Origin: Cytophagales bacterium
Lineage (GTDB): Bacteria; Bacteroidota; Bacteroidia; Cytophagales; Cyclobacteriaceae
NCBI GenBank assembly: GCA_025358885.1
Contig: JANYHW010000242.1
Span: forward strand, 1-34,033
Direction: 5' to 3'
DNA: 34,033 nt
Below are positions 7,823-16,040 of the stretch, one piece after another (position 1 is the stretch's first letter; each line of letters opens with the position of its first letter). The translations under genes and the position numbers were made by a program. Below the pieces are notes generated by a model. The model worked only from the letters and a program-made list of their open reading frames with translations. It was not told where the DNA came from and did not search any database.

Positions 7823-8686
7823 ATGCAAACGGAGGAAGCCCGCAACAAGCGAATAGGAGTGCTCACCTCATTGGGTGTTCATATGGCCTTGTTCGTGATT
7901 TTTTTCTTTATGATGGCCTGGCGAGCACCCAACCCGCCTTTGCCTGAATACGGAATCGAACTTAATTTCGGACTGGACAATCAGGGAAGTGGGGACGTGC
8001 AACCAGACAAACCTGTAGGCACCGAGACAACCAAGCAGGATGAAATGGTCGAACAGACATCCAAAGCACAGCCCGAAGAGACAGATCCAACACTAAAAGA
8101 AGCAGTATCTGAGAAATCAGTAGACCCCTCTATTTCCAAAGAGGAGAGTCCGGTTACGGTAAAAGAAGAAAAGAAGGAAGTTAAGACCGAGACCAAAAAA
8201 GATAAGAAGGACGAATCAAAGCCCAAAGAGAAGGTTATAGCCGAGTATAAAAAGGAAGACAAGACAGAGAACACGGCGGCCCAAAACTCAAAGCAGGGAA
8301 CCGCAGGCAACCAGGGAGACGATATAAAGAAAACAGGTGACAAAGGTAATCCAGAGGGGACTTTGGACAGCAAGGCGCTCTATGGTACTCCGGGTGGTGG
8401 AGGCGGAGGTGATGGATTTGGTCTCGCCATGAGTGGATGGGCGTGGGCTGACGCCCCCAAAGTGCCGGAGCTTCCTGACAATGAGAATGGCAAAGTCATC
8501 TTCGAAATTGAATGCGACGAGACTGGGGAGATCGTTGGTATTACTACGGTTGAGCGAAGCCTCAGCCCGAAATCGGAACAGATATTGAAGGATGAAATCA
8601 GAAAGAATTCCCTGATTCGTACTTCAGGCGGTCGCGCTCCTGAGCGATCCAAGGGACGAATCATCTTTATTTTAAGGACGAAGTAA
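7823..8686 (+). CDS. TonB/TolA-like energy transducer
   Basis: The 287-residue protein has an N-terminal TM helix (about 12-33, LTSLGVHMALFVIFFFMMAW) containing Ser16 and His20, matching the S-x3-H arrangement important in TonB. Residues 50-185 form a long, highly charged linker rich in Lys, Glu, Asp and Thr with few prolines, more like the extended helical region of TolA than the Pro-Lys rod of TonB. A glycine run (near 190-195) leads to a C-terminal domain (about 210-287: GKVIFEIECDETGEIVGITTVERSLSP... KGRIIFILRTK) with the strand-helix-strand pattern of TonB/TolA C-domains. Translationally linked to exbB and exbD. The C-terminus should contact an outer-membrane or periplasmic partner, perhaps the barrel or TPR protein upstream. 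No terminator is seen in the 14 bases before the convergent SDR gene. Confidence 0.8.
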   Translation: MQTEEARNKRIGVLTSLGVHMALFVIFFFMMAWRAPNPPLPEYGIELNFGLDNQGSGDVQPDKPVGTETTKQDEMVEQTSKAQPEETDPTLKEAVSEKSVDPSISKEESPVTVKEEKKEVKTETKKDKKDESKPKEKVIAEYKKEDKTENTAAQNSKQGTAGNQGDDIKKTGDKGNPEGTLDSKALYGTPGGGGGGDGFGLAMSGWAWADAPKVPELPDNENGKVIFEIECDETGEIVGITTVERSLSPKSEQILKDEIRKNSLIRTSGGRAPERSKGRIIFILRTK

Positions 8687-8700
8687 AGTCCTTTAACTAC

Positions 8701-9480
8701 CTATTTATCAGTCTTGTAAAGGTTCATGGCTATTTTTTCTGGCCATGACTTGGGAAGGAGCGGTACAACTTTGGCCGTAGTCCAATTCATAAGGCCTGGG
8801 ATGATCTCCGCTTCGTTGGCAAACATGCCGCGGATGGCAATCTTTGCTACTTCGTCCGGAGTCATACTGAACTTCTCGGATTTCTCTTTCAGCATTCCCA
8901 TGTTAGCCCTGTCAATAAATCCAGTGGACGTTGCACCGGGGCTAAGGCAACTGACCGATATAGACGTACCCTTATACTCCCATCGAAGACCCCGGGAGAA
9001 AAGCAGTACAAAGGCTTTGGTAGCTGCATACGTAGCCAGGGTAGGAACAGCCTGATAGGAGGCTGTGCTCGCCACATTCAGGATGTAGGCCCTTTGGCTT
9101 TTTTCAAGTTCAGGGATTAGCACTTTGCATAGATCAGCCAGGGTGATCATGTTTAATTGCATCATCTGGTTTAGCTCTTCCCGTGCGATATCTTTGAGCC
9201 CACCCCATGAGCCAAAACCGGCGTTGTTGATGAGGATGTCAATGGTAAAGTTTTTTTGTGCAAGCCAATCCTTGACGATAAGGGCAACGTTGGGTTGGGA
9301 GAGATCTATGGCGAGGTAGTGCGCAGAGACGCCAAATTTCTGCTGAAGTTCAATTGCATTCTTCTCAAGGTTTTCCTCGGATCGAGCCAGCAGGAGAACA
9401 TCATGTTTGTGGGAAGCCAACTCTCTTGCCAGGGACCAGCCGATTCCACCGCTGGCTCCCGTAATCAAGGCAAAAGCCAT
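8701..9480 (-). CDS. Short-chain dehydrogenase/reductase (SDR, classical type)
   Basis: The 259-residue product shows the whole classical SDR set: the nucleotide-binding TGASGGIG at 7-14, NNAG at 85-88, and a catalytic tetrad of Asn110, Ser138, Tyr151 and Lys155 (YAATK). R33 after the second strand suggests NADP(H) preference. The family includes acyl- and keto-reductases close to the DltE/YqjQ type; the true substrate cannot be read off. The start is 2 bases downstream of the stop of the oxygenase gene, so the two are co-translated and may act on the same substrate, possibly a lipid given the PAP2-like gene upstream. Ends convergent to the TonB-like gene. Confidence 0.88.
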   Translation of the reverse strand: MAFALITGASGGIGWSLARELASHKHDVLLLARSEENLEKNAIELQQKFGVSAHYLAIDLSQPNVALIVKDWLAQKNFTIDILINNAGFGSWGGLKDIAREELNQMMQLNMITLADLCKVLIPELEKSQRAYILNVASTASYQAVPTLATYAATKAFVLLFSRGLRWEYKGTSISVSCLSPGATSTGFIDRANMGMLKEKSEKFSMTPDEVAKIAIRGMFANEAEIIPGLMNWTTAKVVPLLPKSWPEKIAMNLYKTDK

Positions 9481-9482
9481 AC

Positions 9483-10331
9483 TTATTTGTTGGTGATCGA
9501 CATAAGCCGCTGGTAGAACAGCGGTTTACTTTCTTCCGTACGTGGCTGGAATTTCCCCGTGACAATCGGCACATACATTACCCGCCTTCTGCTCTTTTCC
9601 CCAACGTGTGGCGATTGGGCGACGCGATGCCATAATCTACCATCATGCACCGTTAGGTCGCCAGGCTCAACGTTAAGGCCAATTTCACTCTTGTCCGGCT
9701 TGTGACTCAGGAAATAGAACTTCTTAAACAGCAGGGTCCGGATGCCCTTATTGTGCGTCCCAGGCAGAATTCTAAGTCCACCGTTATCAGTAGATGAATA
9801 GTCCAGATGCAAGCCCACGTTAAGCATGGGCATGATCTTGTTTCCGTAAAATATATCTCTTAATGCGTCTGTATGCCAGCCCAATTGACTGTAATTGCTT
9901 TCTGAAGAATTGACATAATGATTGAATACCAGGCCATCTTTCTCGTTTTCTCCGATGCGGGAATCAGGTGTGCCGACAAGTTCGAAGAGTGCCTGAAGAC
10001 GGGGCTCCTTAAGGAAGTTTTGAAAAATCGAACTGAACTGATTCAGGAAAGCAAATCGCTGAACAATCCTTTTTCCATTAATATCCGTACCGTATTTGAT
10101 TGGAACACCATTGACCATCTTTCTGTCCTCGCTGATCCACTCATCCTGAATTCTTACAGACTCCTCCAGCATTTTCGTGACCAAATCCTTGTTTACAAAG
10201 TTCTTAAAATGCAAAAATCCGTATGTATCAAAGAACTCAATTTGTTCAGGGGTCAATTTTGATTCCAGCGTGAAGAAGGGATAACTCCCGTTCACTTTAT
10301 GAGCCTTTCCATTCTTTACCTGCTCGTACAT
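9483..10331 (-). CDS. Phytanoyl-CoA dioxygenase (PhyH)-like Fe(II)/2-oxoglutarate oxygenase
   Basis: The ATG at 10331 (MYEQVKNGKAHK) is preferred over a GTG nine codons earlier. The 282-residue protein carries the PhyH iron-binding triad: HTD (His153 and Asp155 in LGWHTDALRD) and the distal His235 (HDGRLWHRVAQSP), followed by an Arg-rich strand (SRRRVMYVP) that would bind 2-oxoglutarate. The GGLRILPGTHNKG loop is also typical. Members hydroxylate lipids, small metabolites or antibiotic precursors; substrate is unknown here. It is co-translated with an SDR, an arrangement consistent with hydroxylation followed by oxidation. A 100-base gap separates it from the PAP2-like gene upstream, so it may have its own promoter. 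Confidence 0.82.
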   Translation of the reverse strand: MYEQVKNGKAHKVNGSYPFFTLESKLTPEQIEFFDTYGFLHFKNFVNKDLVTKMLEESVRIQDEWISEDRKMVNGVPIKYGTDINGKRIVQRFAFLNQFSSIFQNFLKEPRLQALFELVGTPDSRIGENEKDGLVFNHYVNSSESNYSQLGWHTDALRDIFYGNKIMPMLNVGLHLDYSSTDNGGLRILPGTHNKGIRTLLFKKFYFLSHKPDKSEIGLNVEPGDLTVHDGRLWHRVAQSPHVGEKSRRRVMYVPIVTGKFQPRTEESKPLFYQRLMSITNK

Positions 10332-10431
10332 GGTCCGTTTTCTGGTTAAATAGTTCACTAAAGCGCAAATTACTCGAATTTTATTGAATTGTTATCATTA
10401 AATCGAGCGAATTAGAGTACCTAACGGGTTT

Positions 10432-11073
10432 TTAGGGTTTTTGTTGGTTTCCTGCCATTTCAGTAAGGCCGAGCACTTTCCGGGTTATTAGGAATATTCC
10501 GTAGGTCACCAGCGGGGCGGCCACCAGGTCAATGGTGTAGTGTACATGTTGCCATGCGAGTAGGAGGGCCATGAGTACTGCCCCGGCAATCTTGAGCGCC
10601 CTGGCAATGTAGTTCCTGTCTGCGAGGGCAAGCAGGACCAGGGTGCTGATGTGCCCGGAAAAGAATAAGTCCTTTGCGAAACCAGTGTCTGGGTAGGCAA
10701 TGGATGAAATCGGATCGGCCAATAGAATCATACCTGCAGGAGGTTCAAGAGTTACTATATACATTGTGGCCATCCTAAAAATATTAATGGCACAATAAGC
10801 ACTAAGTCCGAGCAATAGGACTTCAGGTTTTTTTATGTTGGTGACAACTGTTTGGACTACCGCCAGGTACAACATGCTGAAAATCGGAAGCGACCAATCC
10901 ATTGGACTAAAAATTTCCAAAAAAGGATCGTTAAGAATAAATCCTTTTTTTGGACCTATGATTTCTCTGTAAAAGTGAGGCATATAAAATACCATCATCA
11001 GCAATGTGCTTAGGCAGAAAACAATGACGAGCCAGCCACGCAGACTTTTGAAAACTTCCTTCCAGCTCGTCAT
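10432..11073 (-). CDS. PAP2-like (sphingomyelin-synthase-type) membrane phosphatase/transferase
   Basis: The 213-residue protein has about six predicted TM segments. Conserved motifs match the lipid-phosphatase fold used by sphingomyelin synthase-like proteins: FFSGHIST (His141) and HVHYTIDLVAAP (His178 and Asp182, the HYxxD signature), plus an arginine-containing helix (INIFRMATM, Arg100). The catalytic His-His-Asp set is complete, so an active enzyme is likely. Proteins of this class cleave or transfer phosphate head groups on membrane lipids, often with the active site on the outer face. The start codon directly follows the tyrS stop (TAAATG), so it is probably read from the tyrS message. 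Bacteroidota commonly make sphingolipids, which makes a sphingolipid role possible but unproven. Confidence 0.72.
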   Translation of the reverse strand: MTSWKEVFKSLRGWLVIVFCLSTLLMMVFYMPHFYREIIGPKKGFILNDPFLEIFSPMDWSLPIFSMLYLAVVQTVVTNIKKPEVLLLGLSAYCAINIFRMATMYIVTLEPPAGMILLADPISSIAYPDTGFAKDLFFSGHISTLVLLALADRNYIARALKIAGAVLMALLLAWQHVHYTIDLVAAPLVTYGIFLITRKVLGLTEMAGNQQKP

Positions 11074-12360
11074 TTAGCTTACGATAATCAGGTAATAATT
11101 TCTTTTACCCATTTGAGCAAGTAGGTACCGGTTTTGGATAAGTTTAAAGTCAGGTTTTTGTTGAGGATCACTGATTTTCATTTTGTTTATGCTCACGCTC
11201 CCTTCCTGAATTTTTCTTCGTGCGGCACCCTTGGATGGGAAGATGATACCCTGGGTCAATTCAGACAGGAGATCTGTTACTGAAATTGCTGCGTCAAGAG
11301 CCGAGCGCTGCACATGAGCCTGCGGAACACCCTCAAACACCTCCAGAAGGGTTTCTTCGTCCAGCGATAAGAGATCTTCTGAAACAGAATTTCCGAAGAG
11401 AATTTTTGAAGTGCGCACGGCGGCCTCATAATCTTCCTTCGAGTGGACCCTCGTCATGATCTGCTTTCCCAGTTCTTGCTGCAATGCTCTTTCGTGTGGT
11501 GCCTTTTGGTGTGCCATCAGCAAGACATCAATCTCTTCCTGGGTCAATTCGGTAAAGATTCGGATAAATGATGATGCGTCTTCGTCGGAGGCATTCATCC
11601 AGTACTGATAGAAGCGGTAGGGGGAAGTCTTATGGGGATCAAGCCAGACATTTCCCTGTTCGGTCTTGCCGAACTTTGTGCCATCTGCCTTCTTGATCAA
11701 GGGGGTGGTGAGTGCAAATGCTTCACCGTTGTCCTTTCGTCGAATCAATTCGGTTCCGGTGACAATATTACCCCACTGGTCGGAGCCGCCCATTTGCAAT
11801 TTGCAATTCTTGTTCTTATACAGCCAGTAATAATCATAGCCCTGAACGAGCTGATAGGTAAATTCCGTGAAAGAAAGACCTGACTCCAGCCGTTTCTTCA
11901 CGGAGTCTTTAGCCATCATATAATTCACCGTGATATGTTTTCCTACGTCCCGGATGAAATCCAGAAAATGGTAGTCTTTGAACCAATCATAATTATTGAC
12001 CAATTCGGCTCCATTGGAATGGGGAGAGAAGTCCAGGAACTTGCTCAACTGTAGCTTGACGCAGTGTTCGTTGTGGCGCAACACCTCCTCAGAAAGCAAA
12101 TTGCGCTCAGCTGATTTTCCGGAAGGGTCGCCCACCATACCTGTGGCACCCCCCACCAACACAAACGGTTTATGGCCGCAGCGTTGAAAATGGACCAGCG
12201 TCATGATCTGCACCAGGTTACCGATATGGAGTGAATCAGCTGTCGGATCAAAACCTATGTACCCTGCTGTCATTTCCTTCTGAAGCTGTGCCTCCGTTCC
12301 CGGCATGAAATCATGTATCATGCCTCTCCAGGTCAGCTCTTTGACAAAGTTCTTGTTCAT
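11074..12360 (-). CDS. tyrS: Tyrosyl-tRNA synthetase
   Basis: The 428-residue protein matches bacterial TyrRS in length and layout. The class I HIGH motif appears as HIGN (45-48, after GFDPTADSL), the KMSKS loop as KFGKT (229-233), tyrosine/tRNA-site segments are recognisable ([23 protein letters not shown]), and an S4 RNA-binding domain lies at the C-terminus ([21 protein letters not shown]). The enzyme charges tRNA-Tyr in the cytoplasm and is essential. The last codon abuts the start of the PAP2-like gene, an unusual partner. Upstream on the minus strand are two -7-like boxes (see promoter entry). Confidence is high. Confidence 0.97.
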   Translation of the reverse strand: MNKNFVKELTWRGMIHDFMPGTEAQLQKEMTAGYIGFDPTADSLHIGNLVQIMTLVHFQRCGHKPFVLVGGATGMVGDPSGKSAERNLLSEEVLRHNEHCVKLQLSKFLDFSPHSNGAELVNNYDWFKDYHFLDFIRDVGKHITVNYMMAKDSVKKRLESGLSFTEFTYQLVQGYDYYWLYKNKNCKLQMGGSDQWGNIVTGTELIRRKDNGEAFALTTPLIKKADGTKFGKTEQGNVWLDPHKTSPYRFYQYWMNASDEDASSFIRIFTELTQEEIDVLLMAHQKAPHERALQQELGKQIMTRVHSKEDYEAAVRTSKILFGNSVSEDLLSLDEETLLEVFEGVPQAHVQRSALDAAISVTDLLSELTQGIIFPSKGAARRKIQEGSVSINKMKISDPQQKPDFKLIQNRYLLAQMGKRNYYLIIVS

Positions 12361-12383
12361 TTTTGAATACGCTAAATCAGGCG

Positions 12384-12441
12384 CAAATATAGGTAGTTGG
12401 GTCCTGTGATGAATGCACTGACCGCCGCAGGCACAAAATTA
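12384..12441 (-). promoter_or_regulatory. Candidate tyrS promoter region with two -7 boxes
   Basis: Reading the minus strand, TATATTTG (12391-12384) and TAATTTTG (12441-12434) both match TAnnTTTG exactly in the 142-base divergent gap between tyrS and the MazG-like gene. Neither has a clear TTG -33 box at ideal spacing. The nearer one would give a leader of about 15-20 bases. Confidence 0.35.
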
Positions 12442-12502
12442 ATGGGCCCTTTGAATCGCGTTTGGGATTCCTTTTCTTGCCTTTGAATAGAAAAACCAAA
12501 AT

Positions 12503-12973
12503 ATGAAGCAACCTGAATCCCTGACACTTGTCGCCGAATTTCATCGAACATTTAAGCATCCCGTGGTCACTACGCCAGCCATACCTGACGAGAAGCGGTG
12601 TAGGTTGCGTGTGGAGCTGATTGCCGAAGAATTAAGGGAATTTGAAGAGGCCATTAGCGTCAAAGACATTGTCGCGGTCGCGGATGCGTTGTGCGACATA
12701 CAATATGTTTTGTCCGGTGCCGTACTTGAGTTCGGGCTTGGAGATAAGTTTAACCAGCTTTTCGAAGAGGTTCAGCGGTCCAATATGAGCAAGGCGTGTC
12801 GTACCGAGCAAGAAGCTAAAGAGACGGTGGAATACTACCTCAAAAAGGATGGTACGATATGCCACTACCAAAAAGAAGGGGCTGTGTGGTTGGTTTACAG
12901 GACTGCCGACAACAAGACCATCAAATCCGTTGGATATTCCCCGGCGAACCTTGAGGCGATCCTGGATATTTGA
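12503..12973 (+). CDS. MazG/PRA-PH-like all-alpha nucleotide pyrophosphohydrolase
   Basis: The 156-residue protein has the all-alpha NTP-pyrophosphatase signature: a helix with acidic residues E42, E43 and E46 (ELIAEELREFEEA) followed by a second helix with D61 and D65 (VADALCDIQYVLSG), which bind magnesium. The family hydrolyses nucleoside triphosphates to monophosphate and pyrophosphate, as house-cleaning enzymes or, in HisE, in histidine synthesis. It is not HisE-like in length or end sequence. A C-terminal extension (about 100-156, VEYYLKKDGTICHYQKEGAVWLVYR) is predicted strand-rich and may bind substrate. Transcribed divergently from tyrS. The exact NTP substrate is unknown. Confidence 0.8.
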   Translation: MKQPESLTLVAEFHRTFKHPVVTTPAIPDEKRCRLRVELIAEELREFEEAISVKDIVAVADALCDIQYVLSGAVLEFGLGDKFNQLFEEVQRSNMSKACRTEQEAKETVEYYLKKDGTICHYQKEGAVWLVYRTADNKTIKSVGYSPANLEAILDI

Positions 12974-13009
12974 TGCCCGTTTTTCACCTCGAAAATCAGT
13001 TTTTATCCT

Positions 13010-13017
13010 TATTTTTG
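13010..13017 (+). promoter_or_regulatory. Candidate -7 promoter box upstream of the zinc-ribbon membrane gene
   Basis: TATTTTTG matches TAnnTTTG exactly and lies 30 bases before the ATG at 13048, giving a leader of about 25 bases. The -33 region is unconvincing. Confidence 0.35.
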
Positions 13018-13047
13018 AAGATTAATTCTTAAACACGTCGCAGAGCC

Positions 13048-13953
13048 ATGGGGAATCAGGATGCATTTTTAGAGATATGGTACACTTCCATGATCGTCTG
13101 CGGTATTATTTCGTTTGCCGTTGGCCTTATCATTTACCTCGTTCACAATTTCAGGGTATCATTGATCAAGGACTTTAAGGCCAAATATGACTTCATAAAC
13201 GCAAACGAGGTACGGTGGTACAAATATGCTTTTATGGCAGTCGCCGTTGGCATCGGGTTCCTAATCAACTTGTATGGCTCCAATGAAAGTGGCCTCAATA
13301 AAGTGGGTGTATGGTTCTTCGTCCGAATGTTTTTTGGATTTTCCGGCGCGACGCTCGTTGCTTACGTAGCCAACCTGGTATTGGAATTCTATTATCCGAC
13401 AAAGCTCAATTCAAAGCTCAAGAAATGGCGCTACATGCCGCGAGTCAATCCGAAAACAGGGCATAAAATGCGGCTTTTAAGTGAAGAAGAGGAAGATGTC
13501 CACCTCGACCAGGGCAGGCAAGCTGAGGAGAGCATATTCTCCATTGATTACGATGTGTGGATCGATGAGAAATCCGGAGACACCAAAGTCGAAAAGTATG
13601 ATGGGCACCTTACGGCACTCAAGTGTAACAACTGTGGATTCTATACAATGAGGGTGATCAAGGAAGAGATTACACAGATGTATGAAGATGAGTCACCAAA
13701 GGAATTGGTGAAGCACTACAAGTGTGCCTACTGCAGGAATATCCGGGCTACTGCCTTTGTGATTTCAAAGAAAGAGGCTGATGACTATAAGGACCACCGG
13801 GCAACGGTACGCAGAAATACCAAAAACATCGACCTGGTAAAAATTGAGATTCACTCTATCCTCTCCGGGAAGCGCTTTTATGAGTTTCCGACTGTTGCCC
13901 AGGCTCAGAAATTCCTAGAGGAATTTGATATTGACAAGGTTAGCACTTCCTAG
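13048..13953 (+). CDS. Unknown membrane protein with C-terminal zinc ribbon
   Basis: I do not recognise this 301-residue protein. It has three predicted TM helices (about 12-33, 60-76 and 88-112), then a soluble cytoplasmic domain. In that domain two Cys pairs, C193-x2-C196 (LKCNNCGFYT) and C226-x2-C229 (YKCAYCRNI), spaced about 30 residues apart, form a classical treble-clef or zinc-ribbon knuckle pair. Linkers are acidic (LSEEEEDVHLDQ) and basic (YKDHRATVRRNTKN). Lysine- and arginine-rich juxtamembrane segments suggest the soluble domain faces the cytoplasm. The tail-specific protease gene follows after 56 bases in the same direction. Function unknown; the zinc site might support protein or nucleic-acid contacts. 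Confidence 0.7.
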   Translation: MGNQDAFLEIWYTSMIVCGIISFAVGLIIYLVHNFRVSLIKDFKAKYDFINANEVRWYKYAFMAVAVGIGFLINLYGSNESGLNKVGVWFFVRMFFGFSGATLVAYVANLVLEFYYPTKLNSKLKKWRYMPRVNPKTGHKMRLLSEEEEDVHLDQGRQAEESIFSIDYDVWIDEKSGDTKVEKYDGHLTALKCNNCGFYTMRVIKEEITQMYEDESPKELVKHYKCAYCRNIRATAFVISKKEADDYKDHRATVRRNTKNIDLVKIEIHSILSGKRFYEFPTVAQAQKFLEEFDIDKVSTS

Positions 13954-14009
13954 GCATCTATTGCCAATTCTTTTCGTTAATAAGCAAGAGCACATTAAAC
14001 CAGTATGTA

Positions 14010-16040
14010 ATGAGAAAGACAGTGGGTTTTTTTTTATTTATTGTTCTCGCCCTGCCTGGGTGGGCACTCACCAATGATACAACAGTACTCAGGGCAAAGC
14101 CGGTATTTGGAAAAGAAGCCCGGGTGATTTCCTACCTCCTGGATAACAACCACTACCGAAAGATCCATTTCAGTGACTCCCTTTCTTCTGTCGTGTTTGA
14201 TAACTATTTCAAGGAACTTGATAACAACAAGTTCTATTTTCTCAGTTCTGATATACAGATGTTTGAGCGTTATCGGCTAAGGCTGGATGACCTTACTCGC
14301 ACAGAGAATGTTACCCCGGCGTTTGAGATATATAAAGTATTTCAGGATCGTTACCGCACCCGGCTGAAGGACGTGGTGACCAATCTCGTAAATCAGAATT
14401 TTGATTACACAGCCGATGAATACTACGACACAGAGAGAGACAATGCACCTTGGGCAAAAACAAATGAGGAACTCAATGATGTGTGGCGCAAAATTGTAAA
14501 GAGTCAGGCGCTCAGCCTGAAGCTCACCGGAAAAAAACAGGAAGAGATTTCGGATATTCTGAAAAAGCGTTATGAACGGCTCTTAAAATCATTTGAGCAA
14601 CTTAACAGCGAAGATGTATTCAGCCTCTACATGAATTGCATTACAGAGGCCTACGATCCGCACACCAACTATCTTTCTCCCAAGGCAACAGACCTCTTCA
14701 AGCAGCAAATGAGTTTGTCCCTCGAGGGCATCGGCGCCAGACTCACAACAGAGAATGATTATACCAAAGTTGTAGAAATCGTACCCGGGGGTCCTGCTGA
14801 AAAGTCTAATCAATTGCACGCTAACGACTACATCACTGGAGTAGGACAGGGGAAGGATGGTGAAATCGTTGATGTGACAGGGTGGAGAATAGATGACGTA
14901 GTGAAGTTGATCAAAGGACCGAAGGGCACACTGGTGCGCCTTCAGGTGCTTCCTGCAACAACAGGGGTAAAAGGCCCGTCGGTTACTCTCCAGTTTACGA
15001 GAGAAAAAGTTAAACTGGAGGATCAGGCCGCTAAGAAAAAGACCATCAACTATTCAGTGAACGGGCGCAACATGAAGCTTGGAGTCATTTCACTTCCTGC
15101 CTTTTATATGGACTTTGAGGCATACTCAAAGGGGGATAAGAACTACAGAAGCACAACCCGTGATGTCAGAAAACTAATCCAGGAATTTCAAACGGAAGGA
15201 GTGGATGGTCTTGTCATGGATCTTCGCAACAATGGAGGAGGCTCACTTACGGAAGCAATTGACCTTACGGGGCTGTTCATTAAGGATGGACCTGTTGTAC
15301 AAGTCAAGAGCTCATCCGATAAGGTTGAGGTTGGAATGGACGATGACAAGGGAGTTGCCTATGCAGGTCCTCTGGTGGTTTTAACAAACCGCTTCAGCGC
15401 ATCTGCTTCCGAAATATTTGCCGGTGCGATCCAGGACTATCACCGGGGCGTTATTGCGGGAGAATCAACTTACGGAAAAGGAACCGTGCAAACCGTAATC
15501 GACCTTGGTCGCTTTATCAATGATGCGGAGAAGGTGGGCGAGCTCAAATTAACGTTTCAGAAGTTTTATCGTGTCACGGGCAGCAGTACCCAGCACAAGG
15601 GAGTAACACCCGACATCAAATTCCCTTCGGCATTGAAGCCGGAGCAATATGGCGAAAGCGCCAGCCCCAATGCACTTCCCTGGGATGTTATTAAGAAAAC
15701 AGATTTTAAGCGGACGCCTGATATCAGCGACACGGTGGTGAATGGCCTGGAGAAAAACTATGAAAATCGTCTCAAGTTCGATGCTTCCCTTAAACGCTAT
15801 GTTGTTGAGGTTGACGACCTGAAAAGGAACCTGAATGAAACCAAGATATCCCTCAATGAGGCAAATCGCAAACTAGAGATGCAGGACGCCGAGAAGAAGA
15901 AAGCCGCAAGCGATAATCTTGACACCAAGATTACTTCCAAAGAAGGACTTCCGGTGGATGACCTTTCGAAATTAAAAGATGAGTATCTGCGTGAAAGTCT
16001 TTTGATCTTGTCTGATCTGATTACCCGTCACATTGGATAA
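14010..16040 (+). CDS. prc: Tail-specific (carboxy-terminal processing) protease
   Basis: The 676-residue protein has a signal peptide (MRKTVGFFLFIVLALPGWAL), an N-terminal helical region typical of Tsp/Prc, a PDZ domain (about 235-315, SLEGIGARLTTEND... PGGPAEKSNQLHANDYI), and an S41 protease domain. The Ser-Lys dyad can be placed at Ser465 (RFSASASEIF) and Lys490 (STYGKGTVQ), 25 residues apart as in E. coli Prc (S452/K477). The GVDGLVMDLRNNGGGSL strand is also conserved. A Lys-rich C-terminal helical extension (600-676) completes the Prc-length protein. It would degrade periplasmic proteins with nonpolar C-termini and adjust peptidoglycan hydrolases. The stop (16038-16040) directly abuts the stop of the convergent TraB-like gene. 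Confidence 0.93.
   Translation: MRKTVGFFLFIVLALPGWALTNDTTVLRAKPVFGKEARVISYLLDNNHYRKIHFSDSLSSVVFDNYFKELDNNKFYFLSSDIQMFERYRLRLDDLTRTENVTPAFEIYKVFQDRYRTRLKDVVTNLVNQNFDYTADEYYDTERDNAPWAKTNEELNDVWRKIVKSQALSLKLTGKKQEEISDILKKRYERLLKSFEQLNSEDVFSLYMNCITEAYDPHTNYLSPKATDLFKQQMSLSLEGIGARLTTENDYTKVVEIVPGGPAEKSNQLHANDYITGVGQGKDGEIVDVTGWRIDDVVKLIKGPKGTLVRLQVLPATTGVKGPSVTLQFTREKVKLEDQAAKKKTINYSVNGRNMKLGVISLPAFYMDFEAYSKGDKNYRSTTRDVRKLIQEFQTEGVDGLVMDLRNNGGGSLTEAIDLTGLFIKDGPVVQVKSSSDKVEVGMDDDKGVAYAGPLVVLTNRFSASASEIFAGAIQDYHRGVIAGESTYGKGTVQTVIDLGRFINDAEKVGELKLTFQKFYRVTGSSTQHKGVTPDIKFPSALKPEQYGESASPNALPWDVIKKTDFKRTPDISDTVVNGLEKNYENRLKFDASLKRYVVEVDDLKRNLNETKISLNEANRKLEMQDAEKKKAASDNLDTKITSKEGLPVDDLSKLKDEYLRESLLILSDLITRHIG

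Noticed and set aside
7981-8373. 130-codon minus-strand frame opposite the transducer linker
   Set aside because: It is the Ser/Phe/Leu-rich complement of the Lys/Glu-rich linker of the TonB/TolA-like gene, so it is a shadow with no independent start signals.
9918-10262. 114-codon plus-strand frame inside the PhyH-like gene
   Set aside because: It lies fully opposite a gene with intact iron-binding motifs and has no family resemblance.
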